Source of the DNA: DATMBL01 sp050735975
Lineage (GTDB): Bacteria; Desulfobacterota; Binatia; UBA9968
Assembly: GCA_050735975.1 (NCBI GenBank)
Contig: JBOHVS010000221.1
Coordinates: forward strand, 1 to 42,735
DNA: 42,735 nucleotides
Reading direction: 5' to 3'
Numbering within the stretch: position 1 is the first letter of the stretch; the number at the start of each line of letters is the position of its first letter. Of this stretch, positions 37,354 through 42,735 are shown in pieces. A program made the translations under genes and the position numbers. The notes below the pieces were generated by a model that did not search any database, was not told where the DNA came from, and was given only the letters and a program-made list of their open reading frames with translations.

Positions 37354-38502
37354 ATGAAAGATCTGGCAAAGATCAGAAGTGATGTCGTCGGAAGTTTACT
37401 ACGCCCGCCGGCTCTCAAAGAGGCGCGTCGGCGCTTCGACGACGGGGGGATGGGTTTGGAGGAATTGCGCGCCATCGAGGACGGGGCGATTCGCGAAGCC
37501 GTGGCGCTGCAAGAGCGGATCGGGTTGGCGGTCGTGACCGACGGTGAGTATCGGCGGCTTAACTTCCAGGACAGTTTCGGCGAGTCGGTGGCCGGATATG
37601 ACGCGGGAAAGCCCAGTATCAAGTTCTATGAGAGGCGGGTTGAGGGAAGCCGGCCCTTGCAACGTTGGCAGATCCCGGACCGTGGCGAAGAGAAAGGAAC
37701 CGCGGTTTCTCAACGACGGCCCGTGGTTAAGCGTTTAAGCCTCGTGCAAAATACGCCTTTGGAGGAGTACCGGTTTGCAACCGCCGTCGCGAAAAAGCCG
37801 GTCAAGACCACGGTCATTGGTCCGGATCGCATTGCGCAAAGATTCGATCACCAAAATTCGGCGACTATTTATCCGACGATCGATGACTTCATAGATGATG
37901 TGGTAAGGCTGGAACGTCGGATGATTCAGGGACTGATCGAGGCCGGCTGCCGCTACGTTCAGATCGACGCCCCGGGCTACACAGCCTACGTCGATCAGCC
38001 ATCGCTCGGAGCCATGCGTGCGCGCGGCGAAGATCCCGAGGAAAACTTCAGCCGCTCTCTCAGGGCCGATAATCAGCTTCTCGAAGGTCTCGATAATGTG
38101 ACTTTCGGGATCCACCTCTGCCGCGGCAATCAGCGCAGCATGTGGCACCGGGAAGGGACTTATGACGATATTGCGGAGCGGCTACTTAACGAGTTGAAAC
38201 ATGATCGGTTCCTGTTCGAGTACGATACACCCAGAGCGGGGGGCTTCGAGCCGCTGCGATTCTTGCCCAAGGGAAAAATCGTCGTTCTGGGGCTGGTGAG
38301 CACGAAAGTGCCGCAACTCGAGAACCTCGACGATCTCAAGCGGCGCATCGATGAGGCGAGCAACTACGTCCCCCTGGACCAGCTTGCAATCAGTCCGCAG
38401 TGCGGTTTCTCTTCGGACGTGGTGGGCAATCTCATCAGCGAAGACGACCAGAAGCGAAAATTGGAACTCGTAGTCGAGACCGCTCGCCAGGTTTGGGGTT
38501 AG
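37354..38502 (+). CDS. MetE-like methyltransferase (5-methyl-THF/homocysteine family)
   Basis: A 382-aa protein of the cobalamin-independent methionine synthase (UROD/MetE-like) family, corresponding to the C-terminal catalytic half of MetE. Signature elements: DVVGSLLRPPALK, VVTDGEYRRLNFQDSF, YVQIDAPGYTAYVD, zinc-ligand HLCRGN (H-x-C), then LGLVSTKVPQLE and ISPQCGFSS (final cysteine ligand). The zinc site is thus complete (His, Cys, Cys, with a probable Glu in LFEYDTP). Stand-alone C-terminal-type proteins may use methyl donors other than folate or act in xenobiotic demethylation; substrate unknown. It stands alone between a repeat element and convergent DUF2071. Confidence 0.9.
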   Translation: MKDLAKIRSDVVGSLLRPPALKEARRRFDDGGMGLEELRAIEDGAIREAVALQERIGLAVVTDGEYRRLNFQDSFGESVAGYDAGKPSIKFYERRVEGSRPLQRWQIPDRGEEKGTAVSQRRPVVKRLSLVQNTPLEEYRFATAVAKKPVKTTVIGPDRIAQRFDHQNSATIYPTIDDFIDDVVRLERRMIQGLIEAGCRYVQIDAPGYTAYVDQPSLGAMRARGEDPEENFSRSLRADNQLLEGLDNVTFGIHLCRGNQRSMWHREGTYDDIAERLLNELKHDRFLFEYDTPRAGGFEPLRFLPKGKIVVLGLVSTKVPQLENLDDLKRRIDEASNYVPLDQLAISPQCGFSSDVVGNLISEDDQKRKLELVVETARQVWG

Positions 38503-38585
38503 CGCGACAGAATTCCCAGGAAGATGAAGGTTCCACCGGCTGATAGTAGAATCCGGGAGCATCACAGTGAGCGGATATGCCTCAC

Positions 38586-39356
38586 TCACGCGGCCACCAG
38601 CTCCAACCGAAATACATCAACGTCGACTCCAGGTGACATGATGATATGATCCGGATTGCTTTCCGGAGGCGAAAAACCATCGAGAGCAAACAGGTTAGCA
38701 TCCCACTCACCCACATCGGCGTCTTCCAACGGGTATGGAAGGTGCCAAACTCTTCCAGAGTATAATCTCCTGTTTTTTTCTGTATAAGCGAACAGCACGT
38801 ATCTCTCTATAAGAAAGAAACCTAACGTACCGATTTCAGCTTGCCGACGGTTGGATAACGAACGATACACGAAGCCTGTCTCTAATCTCCGAGGGCTTCC
38901 ATGCCGATGACTAGAGTAGCGTATGGCTTTCCTTTCGCTATTTGTTTCCGCCTGCATAGCTGCGTAGTAGTAAGGTAAATGAAAGAGTATTCTTGCGGCC
39001 TGTACGGCTAACCATTGATTCGCATCGAGAGAGTAGAACCAAATTCCAGGAATACCTCGATCGTCGTAAACGTAGGTCCTGAAGTTCAATTCCAGGAAAT
39101 CTGAGACTCCAGGAAAAGTAGGGAAAAAACGCGGGCGGACATCTCTTATGAAGAAAGGCACTATTCCGAGATACGCTTTGCCGTGAAACGTGTCGACATA
39201 AAGGCCGGCCGGTAATGTGCGCTGTATCGCCGTAACGTCGTATGCCCAATGCAGGAAAAGCAGATCGCGCCATTTCTGAAACATCACCGGGCTGCCAAGC
39301 GGCCGGTCTCTGACTTGCAAGCGGACGAATGCTGATGGCTGGGCCGGGCGGCGCAT
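38586..39356 (-). CDS. DUF2071 protein (YqjF family)
   Basis: A 256-aa protein of the DUF2071 family, related to acetoacetate-decarboxylase-like folds, with no settled function. The pattern MFQKWRDLLFLHWAYDVTAIQRTLP, LYVDTFHGKAYLGIVPFFI, FLELNFRTYVYDDRGIPGIWFYSLDA and FFLIERYVLFAY is typical. The start is ATG 39356, whose A overlaps the TGA stop of the upstream gene (TGATG), indicating coupling. An open frame extends upstream to 40103 but is only a shadow of other genes. Confidence 0.9.
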   Translation of the reverse strand: MRRPAQPSAFVRLQVRDRPLGSPVMFQKWRDLLFLHWAYDVTAIQRTLPAGLYVDTFHGKAYLGIVPFFIRDVRPRFFPTFPGVSDFLELNFRTYVYDDRGIPGIWFYSLDANQWLAVQAARILFHLPYYYAAMQAETNSERKAIRYSSHRHGSPRRLETGFVYRSLSNRRQAEIGTLGFFLIERYVLFAYTEKNRRLYSGRVWHLPYPLEDADVGEWDANLFALDGFSPPESNPDHIIMSPGVDVDVFRLELVAA

Positions 39357-39643
39357 CACGCTGCAGCCTGAAGGATTTCGTCGTAGTTCTTCGCCAGATC
39401 GGTTCGGATGAGCGCCGCAACGAAGCCTGGAAAGTCCTTGCGCCGCACGAGCTTCGTGAGGCCCGCTTCGACAAGCGCTTTGGCAGCCTGGACGGGGTTT
39501 GCCGCCGATATGCGCGCGCTCATCAGCAGAGCTGAATACAGCAGCTGAAACAGTGGGCCCGGATTGTCCTGAAGTCGAATGCCGATCTGTTGCGCGTAAG
39601 TCGTGCCGTGGCGATTGAGAAGCCTTTGATTCATATTTGCCAC
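39356..39643 (-). CDS. Truncated endonuclease-III-like (HhH) protein
   Basis: A 95-aa protein that resembles the N-terminal part of HhH-GPD/endonuclease-III-like proteins seen in several phyla: RLLNRHGTTYAQQIGIRL, NPGPLFQLLYSALLMSARIS, and AAKALVEAGL. In those homologues, as I remember them, the chain continues for more than 100 residues with the catalytic part; here it stops shortly after KNYDEILQAAA and runs into the DUF2071 start. It may be a truncated relic or a short protein in its own right. Confidence 0.55.
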   Translation of the reverse strand: MANMNQRLLNRHGTTYAQQIGIRLQDNPGPLFQLLYSALLMSARISAANPVQAAKALVEAGLTKLVRRKDFPGFVAALIRTDLAKNYDEILQAAA

Positions 39644-39802
39644 CGATGCCTCTTTGCGGAACTAATAATAGCAATTCGCATACCAGCCCTGGCCCTATTA
39701 AGAGATGGGCGGCTTTCAATGCAGAGGCGAGAGAAAGCAGCGGGCAAGGAGCACGGGGTAGGGAGCCGCCGACCTCTGACCTCTGATATCGCACGTTGCT
39801 CC

Positions 39803-40492
39803 TTACGGCTGTAATAATGCAGGCAGAACGATACTCGTAAAATCGATTAAGAAATGGATAACCATCGGCGCGACCAGGCTTCCTCGCCACAGATAGATGA
39901 GCGCGAAAATCACCCCTAAGATAAAGACAGTGATCGCGCCTGCCGTTCCTTGATATCCATGGCCCAGCGAGAAGATGAGCGATGCCAAAACCACTGCGGC
40001 GCTCGTTCGACCGATGACTGTTTTGAGCCGAAGAATCAGGTACCCGCGAAAAATAGTCTCCTCCACCACCGCCACCACAATCACCACAAGGAAGGCTCCC
40101 CACACCTGAGTAAGACCGCTTACATCAAAAAAAGACGGGCGTCTTGATGGAGCGGAAAAGCCTGCTTGCTGGAGGACACTTTCAAGCAGGTTTCCGCCAA
40201 GGAACACGGGCACGAACAAGATCAAGGCCCATGCGATGTCCCGTCCAAGATGATCGAAATTCCAGCCGACTCGCCGGACGGGCTCTTCATTACGCCAGAT
40301 AAAGTAAAAGACCAAGCTCAACAATGCCAGATTGTTCAGGATCGAGGAAACCGCCACTTGCATGAAAGATAAACCGACCTGCCGGACCGTGAGGAACGAA
40401 ACAGCCATGGACGGCACGATCAAGAATAGAAAAACCGCCACCTCGAGCAGTTGCACTTTTCGACCCGGTTCCTTATCGCTTTGTTCCAACAT
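39803..40492 (-). CDS. CPBP-family intramembrane metalloprotease
   Basis: Membrane protein of about 229 aa with multiple hydrophobic helices and the CPBP/CAAX (Abi) protease motifs: VEETIFRGYLILRL (EE-x3-R), FSLGHGYQG (His), and VIHFLIDFT (H-x3-D). It belongs to the same superfamily as Rce1. Bacterial members process peptides or serve as immunity proteins. AGGA seven bases before ATG 40492 selects this start; the frame is open further upstream to 40606 without family resemblance. There is no obvious partner gene nearby. Confidence 0.9.
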   Translation of the reverse strand: MLEQSDKEPGRKVQLLEVAVFLFLIVPSMAVSFLTVRQVGLSFMQVAVSSILNNLALLSLVFYFIWRNEEPVRRVGWNFDHLGRDIAWALILFVPVFLGGNLLESVLQQAGFSAPSRRPSFFDVSGLTQVWGAFLVVIVVAVVEETIFRGYLILRLKTVIGRTSAAVVLASLIFSLGHGYQGTAGAITVFILGVIFALIYLWRGSLVAPMVIHFLIDFTSIVLPALLQP

Positions 40493-40644
40493 CAATTCGT
40501 CCTGGCACGGATCGTTGCCGACTGCGAAATCATCATGATTGCCCTTACCGTAAAAATGCCTCCGGCGGCTGTCAACCACTCCAACCGCCCGCACAACCGC
40601 GCCCATCTTCAGTTTCGCATCTTCAGATCGGCTCCGAAAGATAG

Positions 40645-40675
40645 TCGCTCAGAGTTTCGGCGTCTCGGCGGTGCG
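40645..40675. repeat. Copy of the 'gtttcggcgtctcggcggtg' repeat
   Basis: 'tcagagtttcggcgtctcgg' at about 40648-40667, continuing 'cggtg'. Compare 'ctcagcgtctcggcggtgag' at 41957-41976. Confidence 0.5.
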
Positions 40676-40698
40676 ATTTCCTGCTCCGAATCTCAATC

Positions 40699-40726
40699 TG
40701 GACAAATTAGCTAATTTGGCTATAAT
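40699..40726 (+). promoter_or_regulatory. Sigma-70 promoter with operator palindrome, TA module
   Basis: TGGACA (40699-40704) and a perfect TATAAT (40721-40726) are 16 bp apart. Between them is the perfect palindrome AAATTAGCTAATTT (40704-40717), a likely autorepression operator. The predicted start lies at or just before ATG 40733, so the mRNA is leaderless or nearly so. Confidence 0.75.
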
Positions 40727-40732
40727 GGCCAT

Positions 40733-41083
40733 ATGTCAACGCTGACATTTAGAAATAGTCGCGGCGAATTAGTCGATATTGCGACGGTTGCCGCTACTAA
40801 GGTTAAAAACGAGTTTGGCGCTATTCTAGAAAAGGCGACCCATGGAGGCGCCGTCGCGATTACCCGGCATGACACACCAAAAGCCGTGCTGCTCTCTTTC
40901 GATGAGTTCGAATCGTTGGTTAAAGCGCGGTCCCTTACATTGGACGCTCTCAGCGCCGAGTTTGACGATATGCTGGACCGCATGCAAACTCCCAAAGCGA
41001 GAAAGGGCATGGAATCTGCTTTCAATGCCTCATCCGGCAGGCTCGGCCGTGCTGCCGTCAAAGCCGCGCGTAAGCCTCGCTAG
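40733..41083 (+). CDS. Phd/YefM-type antitoxin
   Basis: A 116-aa antitoxin. The N-terminal DNA-binding half has VAATKVKNEFGAILEKATHGG and the typical VAITRHDTPKAVLLSFDEFESL. The C-terminal tail (from about 75) is charged and probably disordered until it wraps the toxin. It would repress its own promoter via the palindrome upstream and neutralise the zeta-type toxin encoded 60 bases downstream. The start ATG has no ribosome binding site, fitting a leaderless message. Confidence 0.88.
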   Translation: MSTLTFRNSRGELVDIATVAATKVKNEFGAILEKATHGGAVAITRHDTPKAVLLSFDEFESLVKARSLTLDALSAEFDDMLDRMQTPKARKGMESAFNASSGRLGRAAVKAARKPR

Positions 41084-41142
41084 ATCTTACTCTGCGGCGA
41101 TCACACCGGTTCGCCCGCCACGGCTAGAACTTGAAATCCAAC

Positions 41143-41787
41143 ATGATTTCTCCGAGGCGGCCGCGCATCTACGTTCTTGCCGGCGTCAACGGTGCGGGTA
41201 AGAGCACCATAGCTGGCGCGGTCTTTCGCCAGAGCGGAGGCGATTACTACAACCCGGATGAGGTTGCCGGGCAGTTGATGGCGGATGACCCAACGCTGAC
41301 GCAGATGGACGCCAACAGCGTGGCATGGCACAGTGGTGTGCGACTTCTCAGGCGGGCTATCCAGGAGCGCCTCAATTTCGCCTTCGAAACAACCTTGGGG
41401 GCCAACACCATTCCGCGGTTGCTCATGCAAGCCGCATCCCAAGGTATAGAAATTTACGTCTGGTACGTCGGTCTATCGAGCCCGGAGCTTCATATTGCGC
41501 GGGTTCAGACCCGTGTTCGCCGAGGCGGCCACGACATCCCAGCTGAGCGTATCCACGAACGCTACGAACGTAGCCGGCTCAATCTCATCGCGCTCCTGCC
41601 CCGGCTTACAGCATTGCGCGTTTACGACAACAGCCCGGATGCGGACCCCGCCGCCGGCCAAACGCCAATCCCAACGCTGGTACTGCACATGGTGCGGAGA
41701 AAAATTCTCAACCGGCGCAACCTTCCAGGCACGCCGGAATGGGCGAAGCCGATTGTCGCCGCCGCGCTCAAACTGGCCCAACGCTGA
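41143..41787 (+). CDS. Zeta-toxin-family kinase
   Basis: A 214-aa P-loop protein of the zeta toxin family: RIYVLAGVNGAGKSTIAGA (Walker A), DYYNPDEVAGQL (substrate-binding Asp), FAFETTLGANTIPRLL and VGLSSPELHIARVQTRVRRGGHDIP, in the order typical of UDP-N-acetylglucosamine kinases of the zeta/PezT type. Related small ATPases occur widely with Phd/YefM-like antitoxins rather than epsilon antitoxins, as here. A TTG at 41131 could add four residues. Transcription is probably from the antitoxin promoter. Confidence 0.88.
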   Translation: MISPRRPRIYVLAGVNGAGKSTIAGAVFRQSGGDYYNPDEVAGQLMADDPTLTQMDANSVAWHSGVRLLRRAIQERLNFAFETTLGANTIPRLLMQAASQGIEIYVWYVGLSSPELHIARVQTRVRRGGHDIPAERIHERYERSRLNLIALLPRLTALRVYDNSPDADPAAGQTPIPTLVLHMVRRKILNRRNLPGTPEWAKPIVAAALKLAQR

Positions 41788-41875
41788 CCTGAAAACGACG
41801 CTGTAGATTGCGGATGTGTTATTGTGCGTGTGTTTGGCTGCTTTTCCGGGATCCAAGTCGTGGGAAAAGGTAGAT

Positions 41876-41985
41876 TATTTACCGCAGAGCCGCTGAGTTC
41901 GCAGAGGGTAGGTTAGATTCTTTTTAAGAACTGTTTCTGCTGTTTTCTCGGCGTGCTCAGCGTCTCGGCGGTGAGTATCTCCGTT
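41876..41985. repeat. Dispersed repeat ('cgcagag ... tctcggcggtgag')
   Basis: 'ttaccgcagagccgctgag' followed by 'cgcagagggtagg' and, about 60 bases later, 'ctcagcgtctcggcggtgag'. The minus strand encodes in frame HRRDAEHAEKTAE, a well-known false translation of such repeats. No genuine gene in 41788-42002. Confidence 0.6.
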
Positions 41986-42002
41986 CCAATAGCCTGCAGC
42001 CG

Positions 42003-42368
42003 TCAGGCACGCGTAAGAAGTTCCAGAATGTGGCCGTTCGGGTCGCGAAAATACACACCCCGGCCGCCTTTGCGTGAATTCAGCTGGCGGTTCTCCATGC
42101 TCCAAGGATCGCTGCCCCAGGGAATGCCCGCTTCTTGCACGCGCTTGAAGATCGTGTCGAACTCCTCATCACTCACGTGAAACGCGTAATGGTGCGGTTC
42201 GAAGGAGTCGGTATTGTCGAAGTCCAAGGTAAGCTCACGGTTGACTTGTACCGGAGCAAAGTGGCTCATGGGTCCGTCATATTTGAGACCGAAGATCTGC
42301 GCGAAGAAACGGGCCGAAGCGTCCTTGTCACGCGCCGGCACGATGGTATGATTCAACGTTATCGCCAT
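42003..42368 (-). CDS. VOC-family (glyoxalase-like) protein
   Basis: A 121-aa vicinal-oxygen-chelate protein made of two beta-alpha-beta-beta-beta units. LNHTIVPARDKDASARFFAQIFGL starts the first and HHYAFHVSDEEFDTIFKRV the second; the end RGVYFRDPNGHILELLT contains the last metal-ligand Glu. His7 and Glu of the C-terminal LELL are probable metal ligands. GGGAGGTGATC just before ATG is an excellent ribosome binding site. The substrate is unknown; families of this size include glyoxalases and fosfomycin-resistance-like enzymes. Confidence 0.9.
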   Translation of the reverse strand: MAITLNHTIVPARDKDASARFFAQIFGLKYDGPMSHFAPVQVNRELTLDFDNTDSFEPHHYAFHVSDEEFDTIFKRVQEAGIPWGSDPWSMENRQLNSRKGGRGVYFRDPNGHILELLTRA

Positions 42369-42486
42369 TGATCACCTCCCGTAAGCTAAGGCTCCAGCCT
42401 ATTTTATGAGAGTAACTTGATCTTGGATTGGCAAAGAAAATCCTAGCTCGAATGGCTCAGTTAGGAAAGGGTCCTGAGGGCGGGTT

Positions 42487-42735
42487 TTAGTGCTCGACGA
42501 TGGTGATCTTCACGCCAATCCGCCATGCGTCCTTGGCCGGCTTGAGGATCGCGTCAGCGGGAATGGTCGAAGTAGCGCATTGGCGTGGTCGAGGTGTTTC
42601 ACTGGATTGCGGATTTTGAGCGGTTTTGGGTGGGGATTCGCCAGCGGGTCAATAGACAATAGAGCCAATGGCTGTCTCCCAGTTGCGCGGCTTTGTACGA
42701 TTCGTTGGTGGTTAAGCGAATAGAGTATCCTCGGG
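42487..42735 (-). pseudogene. Decayed C-terminal end of a DUF3883-like/helicase-associated gene
   Basis: Three different minus-strand frames hold consecutive segments of one protein end: RLTTNESYKAAQLGDSHWLY, then NPHPKPLKIRNPVKHLDHA, then IPADAILKPAKDAWRIGVK ending ITIVEH and the stop at 42487. This order resembles the DUF3883-type C-terminus of some SNF2-like or restriction-associated proteins ('lt.nE...A..lgd.YwLYvV...p.p...rI.NP...l'). At least two frameshifts separate them. The gene continues beyond the window edge. Confidence 0.5.

Noticed and set aside
39357..40103. N-terminal extension of the DUF2071 frame
   Set aside because: Runs through the EndoIII-like and CPBP genes in another frame; the translated extension is low-complexity and unrelated to DUF2071.
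40503..40519. TGGCAC...TTGC resembling a sigma-54 site (plus strand)
   Set aside because: GG and GC are 11 bases apart instead of 10, and no gene follows at a sensible distance.
41875..42105. 76-aa minus-strand frame containing HRRDAEHAEKTAE
   Set aside because: A translation of a dispersed non-coding repeat, and it overlaps the VOC gene.

Overview
The window looks like chromosomal DNA of a Gram-negative, mostly aerobic bacterium of about mid-50% GC. Support: periplasmic lipoproteins, a NlpD-like LysM/M23 protein, HtrA, a 2-oxoglutarate dehydrogenase pair, encapsulin with encapsulated ferritin, and NtrC/sigma-54 regulation. Short dispersed repeats (the 'cgcagag...tctcggcggtg' family, 'tttcgagc...gcgagaaat', GTTCAA and CTCAACCTTAA runs) are of a kind I associate with delta-proteobacterial, Binatota or NC10-type soil and subsurface genomes. 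The lineage is inference. I saw no rRNA, tRNA, CRISPR array or insertion sequence.

Layout. 1-4.4 kb (minus): a DNA-repair operon of ATP-dependent ligase, DUF6496-like remnant, LigD-type polymerase, family-4 uracil-DNA glycosylase, MBL-fold protein and Fpg. Three of its six genes carry an apparent single-base frameshift. 4.7-6.2 kb: an unknown 480-aa protein, divergent from that operon. 6.3-8.6 kb: hydrolase and UMF1-type transporter. 8.7-11.5 kb: BON/SRPBCC membrane protein, phosphoribosyltransferase and DUF6496 protein with a histone-H1-like tail. 11.9-15.7 kb: PspC protein, GH13 glucosidase, M48 lipoprotein, DUF3185 protein and two duplicated small lipoproteins. 16-20.4 kb: hybrid kinase, HtrA and an NtrB-like kinase. 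20.5-21.8 kb: encapsulin and its ferritin cargo. 22.3-25.7 kb: small unknown protein, SOD plus DksA-like protein, glycine-zipper stress protein and two small membrane proteins. 25.7-28 kb: EEP-family phosphatase and a bacterial eRF1-like protein. 28-33.3 kb (minus): Hsp20, HPF-cold-shock fusion, SucA and SucB. 33.7-36 kb: unknown 136-aa protein and an NtrC-family regulator. 36.3-42.7 kb: LysM/M23 lipoprotein, MetE-like enzyme, DUF2071, CPBP protease, Phd/zeta toxin-antitoxin pair, VOC protein and a decayed DUF3883-like gene end.

Main result. At least thirteen sites of the form (T)GGCAY-N5-TTGC, the -24/-12 signature of sigma-54, lie just upstream of genes, far more than chance allows. Most have an upstream 18-bp palindrome, YGTCCY-N6-RRGACR. 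The spacing from palindrome to promoter falls into a few classes: exactly 72 bp in four cases, 59-60 in three, 40-41 in two, 82 in one. The regulator at 34614-35972 has the GAFTGA sigma-54 contact loop, its own sigma-54 promoter, and the best palindrome of all in tandem. The window therefore appears to encode most of a sigma-54-driven stress and survival regulon together with its probable activator. Targets cover DNA end joining and repair, periplasmic proteolysis, superoxide defence, chaperone, ribosome hibernation/rescue and envelope proteins. The NtrB-like kinase at 19136-20398 is a candidate partner. This is inference from sequence patterns and needs a genome-wide motif scan and transcript start mapping.
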